Below, one piece after another: positions 1 to 8,347 of a DNA stretch of 64,000 bases (positions are counted from its first letter, which is position 1; each line of letters opens with the position of its first letter). The notes beneath the pieces are model-generated. The model ran no database searches and had not been told where the DNA came from. It saw only the letters and a program-made list of their open reading frames with translations. The stretch lies in the NCBI RefSeq assembly GCF_041080655.1, contig NZ_CP163525.1, positions 9,362,001 to 9,426,000 on the forward strand. The letters run 5' to 3'. This DNA is from Streptomyces sp. CG4. GTDB lineage: Bacteria; Actinomycetota; Actinomycetes; Streptomycetales; Streptomycetaceae. The translations under genes and the position numbers were made by a program.

Positions 1-144
1 CTCGGCAGCCGGTCACAAGGACTGATCAGGTGTGCCAGGTGCTGGAGCGGCATAGGCGGCGGTAGTTCCACTGCTCAAGGGCAGATGGGGAAAGCCCCGG
101 ACCGTGATCGGTCCTGAGACTTTCCCGTGCGTCGAGTGGTGCCT

Positions 145-858
145 TTACCACTCGTCGTGGTCGCAGACCACCCGGAAGCTGCCCACGACGCCGTGGTGAC
201 CGAATTCGCCATCGCCGTCGAAACCGAATTCGCCGCCGTGGTCATGGGGCACCACGCCGAAGGTCTCGCTGCGGGGTCCCACGACGGCGACCGGAGGGCC
301 ACCGTCGCAGTCGAAGCCCCGGAAGACTTCGACGGCCCTCCTGCTTTCATTGCGGACATTGAAGCTGTCAGCGCCCAGTCCGCTGGCCACGGTGATGCAC
401 CCCCTAACGAAGCCGGGGTACGAACGTTCGTTGAAGAAGATCCTTCCGCCCCTCCTGTGGCCCTCACCGTGTCCACCCCCGCCGTCACGTCCGCCGCCCT
501 CACCGTGCCCACCGCCGCCGTCACGTGCGCCGCCCTCACCGTGCCCACCGCCGCCTTCACGTCCGCCTCCGCCGTCACTGCGTCCGCCGCCATCGCGGCT
601 CCCGCTGCCGCCTCCGCCCCCGTTCTTGGCGCCCGAAGGAGCCGAGGCAGAAGCGGCAGGAGCTGCGGATGCGGGGTGTTGCGCAGGCTGGGTGGCGTGG
701 TGGGTCGGTTGGGCGGGGTGGTGGAGTGGCTGGGCTGCCCGGTGGACAGCCGGGGAAGCCGGGGTGGATTCGACGGTCGAGGCATAGGTGATGCCACCGG
801 CTGCAAGGACGGTCGCGCCTATTCCGGCGCCTACCACAGCGAAAGTACGCGAGGGCAT
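145..858 (-). CDS. Secreted glycine-rich protein with 12-residue repeats
   Basis: I do not recognise the family. The start is placed at the ATG at 858 because GGAAAGAGAG lies just upstream; a longer frame reaches 927 but has no better signal. The 237-residue product begins with a short basic segment and a hydrophobic stretch (about residues 5-25) that looks like a secretion signal. A Pro/His/Ala-rich segment follows, then a Gly-rich block with three copies of a 12-residue unit. The last 80 residues form a more complex C-terminal domain with two cysteines, in G-C-I-T-V and F-D-C-D-G. The layout (signal, low-complexity stalk, small cysteine-containing domain) suggests a secreted or wall-associated protein. 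Function is unknown. Confidence 0.6.
   Translation of the reverse strand: MPSRTFAVVGAGIGATVLAAGGITYASTVESTPASPAVHRAAQPLHHPAQPTHHATQPAQHPASAAPAASASAPSGAKNGGGGGSGSRDGGGRSDGGGGREGGGGHGEGGARDGGGGHGEGGGRDGGGGHGEGHRRGGRIFFNERSYPGFVRGCITVASGLGADSFNVRNESRRAVEVFRGFDCDGGPPVAVVGPRSETFGVVPHDHGGEFGFDGDGEFGHHGVVGSFRVVCDHDEW
454..561 (-). repeat. Three tandem 36-nt coding repeats (12-aa unit)
   Basis: The sequence encodes three consecutive copies of R-D/E-G-G-G-G-H-G-E-G-G/H-x. The H-G-E-G motif recurs exactly every 12 residues. The repeats sit inside the Gly-rich secreted protein, and the reading frame is kept, so this is coding repeat expansion and not a CRISPR or intergenic repeat. Confidence 0.75.
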
Positions 859-1062
859 GGACACTTCTCTCTTTCCTATGTGCGTCGGCCGGACGACCGA
901 CCTGCGATGAACGTACCGACAGCTCATATAACTGGCATTCCGGGCATGTCCAGGGTGTGAGGCTGTAAGGCCAACCGGGTGTCAGAAGTTCAGGGCGTCA
1001 CATACCCGCAGCCGTAGGGCCTCGGCCACGCTGCTGACACCCCAACCAGGGCAAGCACCAGG

Positions 1063-1218
1063 ATGAGCCGCAGCACGCCTCGCGCGGTGCTGATCTATCA
1101 GCACCTGGTCAACGGCCGTGACCAGGAGATGGCCGAACGGCTGGGCTCGATGATCCGCAAGGCTCGGGGTGAAGCGGACTCCTGGCGGACCGTGTGGCAT
1201 GTGTGTGGCAAGCCGTGA
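1063..1218 (+). pseudogene. C-terminal remnant of a tyrosine recombinase/integrase
   Basis: The 51-codon frame reads like the last third of the catalytic domain of an actinomycete phage- or ICE-type tyrosine recombinase. It has S-T-P-R-A-V-L-I-Y-Q-H, which carries the nucleophile tyrosine, followed by R-D-Q-E-M-A-E-R-L and a short basic tail. The upstream Arg-His-x-x-Arg part is absent, and the sequence before position 1063 does not continue the frame. This is the relic of an integrated element. The tyrosine motif is visible; the link to a particular element is inference. Confidence 0.65.
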
Positions 1219-1275
1219 TCATTGCAAAGGGCCGGTCGCTGTGTTCACAGGTCAGCCGTTTGAGTGCGAGCCAAC

Positions 1276-1955
1276 CTAGTGGCGCTCTGCGCCCGCGTCA
1301 CGCCTGCCCGGGAAGTGATCACCAGGGGTACGGAAAGCGCGGGCGAGCGGGCGTTCGTAGGCGGCGGCCGGCCTCAGAAGGAACGCCTTCTCCTGGCCGA
1401 GGTTGTCGATGGGGGGACCCACGATCTCGTAGGGCTGGGGCAGTTCGGGCCCGCCCGAGACGTGAGCCCGGCAGCCCTCGCGGACGAGGCAGGCCAGGAC
1501 GGTAGCCTCGCCGAGCGGTTCGGAGAGCTCGGCCGTCGCGACGTGGGAGCGTGCGGCCTGTGCGGTCGTGGTGTCGATATGGCGGTGCAAGACGAGAATC
1601 GCGTCGCGTATCTCGATCAGCTTCCGGTACATCAGGAACTGCCGGGGGAAGCCGCGCCGCAGCACCTCGCACAGGCGGCACCGGGGGGAGTTCAGTACGG
1701 CCTCGGGAACCGCGTCGATCAGTCCGCGCCACAGGGCCACAGACGCCAGATCGTCCCGGTGTCGGCCGGGGCGCGGCCCGCGGCGGCGAGGGTGGGGACG
1801 AGGACGGCCGTCGAGGTCAGCAAACACCCCAGCGGCGGCAGGAGGGGGACGACCGGTACGGCGGAGTCGGCGGGGGTGAACACCAGCACGGCGTTGGCCG
1901 CCCAGTACGGCAGGGCGAGTGCCGCTCCCAGGCCGATCGAGCTGAGGACGGAGGC
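1276..1955 (-). pseudogene. Frameshifted, 5'-truncated MAB_1171c-like membrane protein (DUF6545)
   Basis: Two minus-strand frames together resemble the second half of the MAB_1171c/DUF6545 family of integral membrane proteins, which are often found beside XRE regulators in Streptomyces. The upstream frame carries two hydrophobic segments around 1955-1770 (S-S-I-G-L-G-A-A-L-A-L-P-Y-W and P-L-L-P-P-L-G-C-L-L). The continuation, W-R-G-L-I-D-A-V-P-E and L-M-Y-R-K-L-I-E-I-R-D, lies in another frame. The first half of the family is missing; the homology stops where an ABC transporter remnant begins on the opposite strand. The family name rests on the C-terminal W-R-x-L and Y-R-x-x-I-E-I-R-D patterns. 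Confidence 0.5.
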
Positions 1956-1956
1956 A

Positions 1957-2207
1957 ACGCGGCAGTGGCCACCGTACTGCGCGAGAGGTTCGGGCTGGAG
2001 CCGGTCGCGGACGGCGACCTGCTCCGCGTCCGCACCAGGAACGGCGCCAAACTCGTGCCGGCGCTGTGCGCCGGGCTGGACGTGCCCGTGTACGAGGTCA
2101 CCGTGACCAGGCCGAGCCTGGACGACGTGTTCCTCCACCACACCGGCCGCGGCCTGGACACCGGCACCGTCGGTGCCGACCCCGTCAGCGTGGGAGCCCG
2201 GTCATGA
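1957..2207 (+). pseudogene. C-terminal fragment of an ABC transporter ATPase (DrrA type)
   Basis: The translation resembles the last 80 residues of DrrA-like drug-export ATPases: a small domain ending in V-T-R-P-S-L-D-D-V-F-L-H-H-T-G, the usual signature after the nucleotide-binding domain. Walker A, signature and Walker B motifs are all absent because the 5' part has been lost at about 1957, where it abuts a DUF6545 remnant on the other strand. The stop overlaps the start of the permease gene by 4 nt, so the original operon junction survives although the ATPase can no longer work. Confidence 0.7.
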
Positions 2208-3241
2208 CGGCGCCCGCAACCGTACGCCTGCCGTGGCACGAGGACGGGCGTCCTTCCAAGCAGCGCGCGGGACGCCTCGCAGCCGAGTGGCGCGCCGGCC
2301 GTATGGTCTGGCGCCGAGAGATGATCCACTTCTTCCGGGACCGGACCCGAGTGGTGGTGTCACTCCTGCAGCCCCTGGTCTTCCTCTACATCCTGGGCGT
2401 CGGTCTGTCCCGCCTGGTGGCCGAGGGGTCCTCCGACAACTATCTGCTCTTCCTGTTCCCCGGCGTCCTCGTGATGGTCGCCCAGGCTCTGGCCATCTCC
2501 GTCGGCGCCTCCATCGTCTGGGACCGGCAGAGCGGCTTCCTGCGCGAGATGCTGGTGGCCCCGGTACAGCGCAGCACCCTGCTGATCGGAAAGTGCGTCG
2601 GCGGCGCAACCGTCGCCACCTGCCAGGGCGCCGTCGTCCTGGCCAGCGCCGGGCTGATCGGAGTGCCCTACCGGCCCGACCTGTTCGCCGCGCTCCTGGC
2701 CGAACTGCTGCTCGCGGCCCTGGCCATGACCCTCATGGGCGCCGTGGTCGCGGTCTCCATCCGTCGGCTCCAGACGTTCAACACCGTCCTCACCGTCCTC
2801 ATCACACCGATGACCTTCCTGTCGGGCCTGATGTTCCCGGTAAGTGCGTTGCCGGCCTGGATGGCGGCGCTCACCCTGCTCAATCCCCTGACCTACGCCG
2901 TCGACATCATGCGGCGCACGGTCCTCGCCTTTCAGCCCAGCCACTCCTCCCAGCCCCGGTTCGACTCCTTCAGCTGGGCGGGCTGGCACGTTCCCTCCGC
3001 CATCGCCGTTGCCGTGGTCGCCGCGTTCTGCGCGACAACACTGATCGTGGCTGTCCACCGCCTCTCCCTCACGGACCGACGTGTGTCCGTAAGGTTCCTC
3101 ACCTCCTGTGGCACGCCGAACTACCGGAGCGAACAAACGGAGATCGAATTGGCTGTTCGCCTGTTCGCCTGTTCGTCAGGAATGTCACCGACATCGACGA
3201 CGAGAATCAGCGCCAAGTCGCTGAAGCAGGGCCGCCCGTGA
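2204..3241 (+). CDS. ABC-2 type transporter permease
   Basis: This 345-residue membrane protein belongs to the ABC-2 permease family (DrrB-like exporters). The ATG at 2204 overlaps the ATPase stop (ATGA). After a basic cytoplasmic N-terminus of about 45 residues come six predicted membrane segments. They include V-V-S-L-L-Q-P-L-V-F, the loop with F-L-R-E-M-L-V-A-P that marks the family, and T-P-M-T-F-L-S-G-L-M-F-P-V. The last membrane segment ends near residue 285; the remaining tail (C-G-T-P-N-Y-R-S onward) does not look like the family and may be read-through into foreign sequence. Its ATPase partner is a remnant, so the transporter is probably non-functional unless another ATPase substitutes. 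Confidence 0.8.
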   Translation: MTAPATVRLPWHEDGRPSKQRAGRLAAEWRAGRMVWRREMIHFFRDRTRVVVSLLQPLVFLYILGVGLSRLVAEGSSDNYLLFLFPGVLVMVAQALAISVGASIVWDRQSGFLREMLVAPVQRSTLLIGKCVGGATVATCQGAVVLASAGLIGVPYRPDLFAALLAELLLAALAMTLMGAVVAVSIRRLQTFNTVLTVLITPMTFLSGLMFPVSALPAWMAALTLLNPLTYAVDIMRRTVLAFQPSHSSQPRFDSFSWAGWHVPSAIAVAVVAAFCATTLIVAVHRLSLTDRRVSVRFLTSCGTPNYRSEQTEIELAVRLFACSSGMSPTSTTRISAKSLKQGRP

Positions 3242-3296
3242 TGGTTGGTCGGCTGCGACAACGAGCGCGCGTTCAACGACGGTTACACCGCGCTGA

Positions 3297-3362
3297 GCCA
3301 CCGCCGACACCATCCGCGACCGGCTGACCCGATCCGGCCTCGCTATCGAGGACACTTCGCGC
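3297..3362 (+). pseudogene. Possible 3'-end relic of a cysteinyl-tRNA-synthetase-like gene
   Basis: One frame reads A-D-T-I-R-D-R-L-T-R-S-G-L-A-I-E-D-T, which resembles the extreme C-terminus of cysteinyl-tRNA synthetases (a helix followed by I-x-x-E-D-T). Only about 22 codons are recognisable, so the match could be chance. No other gene is visible between 3242 and 3484. Confidence 0.25.
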
Positions 3363-3484
3363 CGACGGACCAGACCACACCACTCGCTGTTCGCTGCACG
3401 ACCGGCATGCTCTATTGCGGCCGCTGATGATGGAAGTCGGCGCCGCCCAAGAGAACTACCGAAAGATCTCCGACTCAGGACACG

Positions 3485-3712
3485 CTAGCCCTTCTTCTGT
3501 TTGTACAGTTCGAGGTCCCTGTTGACGAACAGATGGACATAGCCGCAGTTCCAGCAGATCAGGCCGGTTGCCGACTCGTTTGCCCATCCCAAGTTCATGA
3601 ACTCCATGCCGGAACTGTTGAGCTTCACCTGCCGGTCCCTGAAGAGGTCTCCCTGACAGAAGTTGCACTTGATCCACACGCCCCCGAGAGCCGCGCGAAC
3701 TGGTTTGGCCAT
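3485..3712 (-). CDS. Small zinc-ribbon protein
   Basis: This 75-residue protein has two Cys-x-x-Cys knuckles, C-N-F-C near residue 17 and C-W-N-C near residue 53, separated by about 36 residues. The spacing is typical of a zinc ribbon. The first knuckle is followed by G-D-L-F-R-D-R and the second by G-Y-V-H-L-F, as in small uncharacterised actinomycete zinc-ribbon proteins. The start is well supported: GGAAAGGTGGAG precedes the ATG at 3712. It stands alone between oppositely oriented remnants. Function is unknown; nucleic acid or protein binding is possible. Confidence 0.75.
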   Translation of the reverse strand: MAKPVRAALGGVWIKCNFCQGDLFRDRQVKLNSSGMEFMNLGWANESATGLICWNCGYVHLFVNRDLELYKQKKG

Positions 3713-3871
3713 GTCTCCACCTTTCCTGTTCCTATGAACCGCCGCAGCGGCGAACCGTCCCGCACACAGATTGCGTGGCGGGCAGCGTAATCAGGCCCCG
3801 GGCGCGGCCATGCCACGGCATGAGCCCAGTGACCACCCGATCACGAAGACAGCATGGTGCCCCTCCTGGAG

Positions 3872-4126
3872 TCAGGCGATGCCTGGCCGGCGCTCGGCGT
3901 TGCGGCGACCGATGAGGAACCAGAGCAGGCTCCCGAGGTAAGGGGCCAACAAGGCGAAAGCGAGCCAGACCAGCACCTTCCCGCCGGTGAGGTCGGACCT
4001 GACGATGCTGAGCAGAGCGCCGAAGAACAATGCGAGAGCGCCGAGGGTCACAGCAGCTCCTGCGCCTGCGATCATGATGTCTCCCGTAGGAGCCAGGGCC
4101 ATTTGGTGTGCGAGCTGTGACTGCAT
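3872..4126 (-). CDS. Two-pass membrane protein, PLDc_N-like
   Basis: This 84-residue protein has two hydrophobic segments, about residues 18-42 and 50-70, followed by W-F-L-I-G-R-R-N and a basic tail. That pattern matches the N-terminal domain of cardiolipin synthases (phospholipase D nuclease N-terminal domain), which Streptomyces also encodes as free-standing small proteins. AGGAGAG precedes the ATG at 4126. It has no catalytic HKD motif, so it is not an enzyme by itself; a role in membrane association is inferred. Confidence 0.7.
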   Translation of the reverse strand: MQSQLAHQMALAPTGDIMIAGAGAAVTLGALALFFGALLSIVRSDLTGGKVLVWLAFALLAPYLGSLLWFLIGRRNAERRPGIA

Positions 4127-4268
4127 CGTTCTCTCCTCTTGCTGCGGGGGGACTCTCAGAGTTGGTCGGTCGGGCTGGGCATGTGGTGACCGGTGGTGAG
4201 GGCGAGCGGCGCACCAGGTGTGTGGCTGGAGGTGGGAGGCGGATACCCACTTGTGCGGGAGCCGCCGG

Positions 4269-4680
4269 TCACAGCCACCGGTGCCGGTGCCTGTCGGTCG
4301 GACAGAGCCTCGGCAGCAGCAGGAACGTGTGCGGGGTTACCGGGTCGGCCCCGAGGCTGTACGCCATCTCCTGGTGGATCCCCTGGCCCGCGATCTCGAT
4401 CAGCGCGGAGGGGTTGGTGGCCGAAGAGGTGACGTCGACGAAGACCGTCCCAGCGGCGAAGGGAAGCGCCGCGCCCCCGCCGATGTATGTGAGCAGCAGG
4501 ACAGGACCGCGATGACCGGGGTCAGTGGCACGATGCCGGTGACGTCCAGCAGGAGCGCGATGAGACGGCGGCCGAAGGTCACCGTGCCGGCGGCGAGCGG
4601 GGCGAGCACGAACAGCACGAAGGCCGGCGCGGGGAAGAGCAGCGCGGCCGTACCGATCGGCAGCAGCAGATCTGCGTCAT
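4269..4680 (-). pseudogene. Frameshifted membrane protein following the HAAS gene
   Basis: An ATG overlaps the stop of the HAAS gene (ATGA), but its frame soon loses coding character. A second frame from about 4676 encodes clear membrane helices (L-L-L-P-I-G-T-A-A-L-L-F-P and F-V-L-F-V-L-A-P-L-A-A-G). A third continues from about 4505 with L-L-T-Y-I-G-G-G-A-A-L-P-F-A and a soluble segment ending at 4269. At least two frameshifts are needed to join them. The family is not recognised; the position suggests a former third gene of the PadR-HAAS operon. Confidence 0.45.
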
Positions 4681-5240
4681 GCCGGCCGGCTCGCCGCCCT
4701 CAGCAGATGGACGCCGACGGCGGCCGGGAGTGCCACGACGGCCAGGGTGAACGGGATGAACAACGCTCCGACGCCGAGGTTCACCGCGCCCGCGGGGAGC
4801 ACCCACTGCGACGCCGCGAACAGCGGCGGCACGAGGGCAGCTGCCGTCGCGGTCGCCTTGTCCCGGGAGCGCCACTGCGGCGCGACCCACAGCCACCAGA
4901 TTGCGCCGATCAAGGCAAGGAGGCCCAGCGGAGGGGTGAAGACCGTCAGGGGTCCGGTCACCGCAAGCAGTACCAGCATGGCCAGGATGCGCATCCGGCT
5001 CGCCTGCGGAGCGGGGCGCTCCTCACCGAGCGCGGTCGCCGCGATCGTGCGCGGGTCGCCGAGGCGTGCGAGCACGGCGCGGACCTCGTCGTCGCCGGAG
5101 GTGGACTCCTCGAGCGCCACGGCGATGTGCTCCTCGAGGTCGGCCAGCAGTTCGTTGCGGCGTTCCGGGCTGAGTCCGGCCGTCTCGCGCGTCACGGTAG
5201 CCAGGTAGTGCTTTACCAGCGGGTGCTCGGTGATCGTCAC
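4677..5240 (-). CDS. HAAS-domain membrane protein partnered with PadR
   Basis: This 187-residue protein begins with a helical domain of about 80 residues typical of HAAS (DUF1700-like) proteins: V-K-H-Y-L-A-T-V-T, L-S-P-E-R-R-N-E-L-L-A-D-L-E-E-H, then L-x-R-L-G-D-P-R-T-I-A. Four hydrophobic membrane segments follow, between about residues 83 and 180. HAAS genes usually lie directly downstream of a PadR repressor gene and are thought to work with it in sensing or regulation; here the gap is 12 nt. The next gene downstream, which overlapped by 4 nt, has decayed. Confidence 0.75.
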   Translation of the reverse strand: MTITEHPLVKHYLATVTRETAGLSPERRNELLADLEEHIAVALEESTSGDDEVRAVLARLGDPRTIAATALGEERPAPQASRMRILAMLVLLAVTGPLTVFTPPLGLLALIGAIWWLWVAPQWRSRDKATATAAALVPPLFAASQWVLPAGAVNLGVGALFIPFTLAVVALPAAVGVHLLRAASRPA

Positions 5241-5252
5241 GATGGTGTCCTG

Positions 5253-5615
5253 TCAGTCGGTGATGAAGTGGTCGACCGCGTCACGGAAGTGCGGCCAGAT
5301 GGCGGTGAACTCCTTCAGCGCCGCATGCCCCGACGGCGTCAGCTCGTAGTAGCGCCGGGGCGGCCCGCTGGGGGACTCCTGCCAGCGGGTCTCCACCAGT
5401 CCGTCACGGCGTAGCCGTGACAGCAAGGGGTAGATGGTCCCCTGGCTTGTGACCATGCCGTTCACCGCGCCGAGGGTTTCGAGCAGCTCCACGCCGTAGC
5501 GCGGTCCCTCCCGCAGGATCGCGAGCACGCAGTACTCCAGCACTCCCTTGCGGAGCTGGCTCTCCGCCTTGCCCGCGACAGGCTTACCTGCAATGTCAGG
5601 TTCCATGCATTGCAC
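5253..5615 (-). CDS. PadR-family transcriptional repressor
   Basis: The 120-residue product is a standard PadR winged-helix regulator: L-R-K-G-V-L-E-Y-C-V-L-A-I-L, R-Y-G-V-E-L-L-E-T-L, then the signature G-T-I-Y-P-L-L-S-R-L-R-R-D-G-L-V and the wing R-R-Y-Y-E-L-T-P-S-G. The first start is GTG 5615, and an ATG three codons in (5606) is an alternative. An inverted repeat covers the start region, which suggests autoregulation. It heads the operon with the HAAS gene. Confidence 0.85.
   Translation of the reverse strand: MQCMEPDIAGKPVAGKAESQLRKGVLEYCVLAILREGPRYGVELLETLGAVNGMVTSQGTIYPLLSRLRRDGLVETRWQESPSGPPRRYYELTPSGHAALKEFTAIWPHFRDAVDHFITD
5589..5614. promoter_or_regulatory. Candidate PadR operator over its own start
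   Basis: TGCAATG at 5589-5595 and CATTGCA at 5608-5614 form a perfect 7-bp inverted repeat with a 12-nt spacer, overlapping the start codons of the PadR gene. PadR sites often contain ATGT/ACAT half-sites with similar spacing. The function is inferred from position. Confidence 0.4.
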
Positions 5616-5805
5616 AGTACCTGGTTATCTCCAGACATCCAAAGGTGATGTCGGTAGGGTCCGGTATGTGCCTGGCGGATCTCGGCTCACCCACGCGGGC
5701 AGCCGAGCCCCTGAAGGCGCTCGCTGCACCCATTCCGGGCCGGGACGTCCCTTACGCGGCCTTGAGCCGCTTGACCCAGGTGATCGGCTGCTGCTGGCGG
5801 GGCCG

Positions 5806-6366
5806 TCACGCAGACGGCTTGACACGATCAGTGAGATTGCTCTCCGGCGTGCGCTCCGGCGCGCCGTGGCTCCGCCAGGTCAGGCGCAGACAGACGTCCT
5901 GAAGGCTCGGCCGGTCGACCGTCAGCCCGGCGAGCACGGTGTCGCGGTGCAAGGCCCAGGGTCGCGGGGGTGCCCTCGGCCACGATCCGTCCGTCGGCGA
6001 TCACCGCCACCCGGTCGGCCAGCTCCTGGGCCTCGTCCACGCAGTGGGTGGTGAGGAGAACGGTGGTTCCCCAGGGGCCCGCAGGTTTTACGGCTCGACA
6101 GCAATGTCCTGCAACATCAGCCCGGTCTGCTCGCGCAGGGTGCGCCCGGTGGCCTTCTCACCCGGGTCCAGACCGAGCACGTCGACCCGTGCCAAGTCGT
6201 GGCCCCGAAAGCCCTCCAGGATCTCGGTGGTGATCGTCTTGCCCGCTCCGTTGCGGCCGAGCAGCGCGAAGATCTCCCCGTGCTCGACGGTGAAGCTCAC
6301 CCCGCGTACCGCCCACACCGTGCCGTACCGCTGGTGCAGGCCCTGCGCCACGACCGCGTCAGCCAT
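5806..6366 (-). pseudogene. ABC transporter ATPase with internal deletions
   Basis: The first 92 codons from ATG 6366 are a normal ABC ATPase N-terminus with Walker A (G-R-N-G-A-G-K-T) and the Q-loop region (T-G-L-M-L-Q-D), then the frame stops. A second frame resumes after the Walker B position with L-L-T-T-H-C-V-D-E-A-Q-E-L-A-D-R-V-A-V-I and G-R-I-V-A-E-G-T-P. A third ends with L-T-V-D-R-P-S-L-Q-D-V. The LSGGQ signature and Walker B are missing. The gene has therefore lost its centre and been frameshifted, and no permease gene survives beside it. Confidence 0.75.
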
Positions 6367-6396
6367 GGGCGTCTCCCGACGCCCTGCGTGCTGGTG

Positions 6397-6909
6397 TCAC
6401 ACGCGGACGCAACGGATCTCCAACGTCAGGTCGAGATGCCGCCCGGCCATGCCACGGGACGCCGTCACACCGAACTCGGTGCGGTGGACCCGCGTGGTGG
6501 CACGGACGGTAGGCATCCGCGAGCACGTCGCAGTGCACGATCGAAAGGCCGGCCGGCCGGGAGACACCGCATACGGTCAGGGTGCCGGCGATCGTAGTGG
6601 CGCCCACCCGGTCGGAGGCGAAGTGATCAGCGGGTACCGGTCGGTGTCCAGGAACTTCGCCGACCGTACGGTGGCGTCTCGCCGGGCGTTGCCCGTACGG
6701 AGACTCACCGCGTCGATCTCCGCGTGCACTCTCGACCCGGAGGGCGGCTCGGTCACTTCGACGGTGCCGCCGCGGATCGCGAAGGTGCCGCGCACCGGCA
6801 GAAGGCCGAAGAGGTATCAGCTCTTGAACGAGAGCGACGAACTGTCTGTGTCGATCGTGTAGCGACCGAGCCTGGGAGTCATCGTGACGGTGTTACCTGT
6901 CGTATCCAT
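6397..6909 (-). pseudogene. YceI-family protein with in-frame stop and frameshift
   Basis: From ATG 6909 the frame reads P-R-L-G-R-Y-T-I-D-T-D-S-S-S-L-S-F-K-S and then meets TGA. It continues as Y-L-F-G-L-L-P-V-R-G-T-F-A-I-R-G-G, the normal YceI start of a lipocalin-like isoprenoid-binding barrel. The middle (V-H-A-E-I-D-A-V-S-L-R-T-G-N, R-D-A-T-V-R-S-A-K-F-L-D) is intact. The last third (T-I-A-G-T-L-T-V-C-G-V-S and H-L-D-L-T-L-E-I-R) needs frame changes. The stop codon plus the shifts make this a clear pseudogene. Confidence 0.75.
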
Positions 6910-7026
6910 ACGCCCGTTCCATGGCGGTGGGCGTGCCGCGCGGCAGGGCGAGCGGTCGGTACGTCACCAGACCAAGGTTTGGTCACGAGGTCTGGCACAC
7001 GACTTTCGTAGGGTCCGCCCGAGGAC

Positions 7027-7694
7027 ATGACGATCGCGACCGCCTTCGTGTTGCTCGACACCGGCCTGGCATTGGTCGGCGGCACCTGGTGGCCCGCTCA
7101 CCCCGGAACCCTGGCCTGGGCCGTGCTGGGCGTGCAGGCGCTCGCCTGCGCCTCGCTCGCCATCCGCCGCAGCGCCCCGCTGCTCGTCGTCGGTGTGCTC
7201 GGCGCGTTCGTGCTCGCGGTGACGCTGCTGATCTCACCGGCGGGGGTGCTGACGCCGGCGCACCAGGGGAACGTGCGGGCTCCTCTCGCCACCATGCCGG
7301 CCGCCTATGGCCCGCTCTTCTACCGACCAGACCCCGTCGGCGGCGGGCTTCGCCGACCTGGTCGCCGAGTCCGTCACGGTGGGGATACCGACCGAGCTGA
7401 TCGAGGAAGCGGGGCACTGACCAACGTACGCAAGCACGCTCCCGGCGCCCGCGCGTGCGCGTGCGGGTGGAGTACGACAACGCACACGTGCGCCTGACGG
7501 TACGTAACACGCCACCGAGCGAAAGACCTCGCAGCGCCCTCGCCGGCACCGGCTCCGGTCTGGGAATCGCGCATCTGCGGCAGCGCATCGAGCTTGTGCA
7601 TGGCACATTGCGTGCCGGACCTTGTTCCGACGGCGGGTTCAGCGTCGAGGCGACGCTGCCCGCCTACGTCCCGACCTCCGAATCGGCGGTGTGA
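7027..7694 (+). pseudogene. Sensor histidine kinase lacking its centre
   Basis: The 5' part encodes three membrane helices typical of the small NarL-type kinases of Streptomyces. A short piece then resembles the linker (A-D-L-V-A-E-S-V) in another frame. The C-terminal ATPase part is recognisable, with the N box A-L-T-N-V-R-K-H-A-P-G and the G box G-T-G-S-G-L-G-I-A-H-L-R-Q-R. The dimerisation and phospho-acceptor helix is missing and the parts lie in different frames. The stop overlaps the response regulator start (GTGA), so the two-component operon junction is preserved. Confidence 0.75.
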
Positions 7695-8347
7695 GCGTGG
7701 CCCGGGTAGCGGTGGTGGACGACGAGCCCATGGTGTGCGGGTTCCTGCGCACCATTCTCGGGTCGGCACCGGACATCGAGGTCGTCGACGAGGCGCACGA
7801 CGGCGTCGCCGGCGTCGAGGCGGTACGGCGCAGCCGCCCGGACATCATTCTGATGGATTTGCGCATGCCGGGCATGGACGGTCTGACTGCGATCGAGCAC
7901 ATCAACGCCCTTGCCGACCCGCCGAACATCGTGGTGCTGACCACCTTCGACGCCGACCAGTACGTGCTGCGTGCGCTGCGGGCCGGGGCGACCGGCTTCC
8001 TGGTGAAGTCCACCCCGCCGGAGGAGCTGATCAGTCTCGGGCGGGCGGCCGCCCAAGGGAACACCGTCCTCTCGCCCTCCGCCGCGCGCCGGCTCATCGC
8101 CGCGTCGACGGACAGCCTCTCGGCCCGCGACCGCGCCCGCGAACCGGTCGCCTCGCTGACCGAGCGGGAGGTCCAAGTGCTGGCCGGTCTCGGCGAGGGC
8201 CTGTCGAACGCGCAGATCGCCGCCCGGCTGTACCTCTCCGAGGCCACGATCAAGGGCTGTGTCTCGCGGACGCTCGACAAACTGGGCTGCGTCATTCGGA
8301 CCCAGGCCGGCCTTCTCGCCCACGACACGGGGATCGCCGAGGCCTAG
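7691..8347 (+). CDS. NarL/LuxR-family response regulator (orphaned)
   Basis: The 218-residue protein starts at GTG 7691, overlapping the kinase stop. The receiver domain (1-120) has the acidic pair D-D-E, the phospho-acceptor D56 in L-M-D-L-R-M-P-G, the conserved T in V-V-L-T-T-F-D and K in F-L-V-K-S. A LuxR-type helix-turn-helix follows: L-T-E-R-E-V-Q-V-L, S-N-A-Q-I-A-A-R-L-Y-L-S-E-A-T-I-K. The end of the HTH is slightly unusual (K-G-C-V-S-R where K-x-H-V is normal). Its cognate kinase is a remnant, so it may be unphosphorylated, cross-activated or on the way to decay. Confidence 0.85.
   Translation: MSVARVAVVDDEPMVCGFLRTILGSAPDIEVVDEAHDGVAGVEAVRRSRPDIILMDLRMPGMDGLTAIEHINALADPPNIVVLTTFDADQYVLRALRAGATGFLVKSTPPEELISLGRAAAQGNTVLSPSAARRLIAASTDSLSARDRAREPVASLTEREVQVLAGLGEGLSNAQIAARLYLSEATIKGCVSRTLDKLGCVIRTQAGLLAHDTGIAEA

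Noticed and set aside
454..561. Possible CRISPR-like repeat array
   Set aside because: The repeats are directly adjacent, in frame and encode a regular peptide; there are no spacers.
350..787. Proline-rich plus-strand frame
   Set aside because: It is the complement of the Gly-rich repeat gene and has no start signal.
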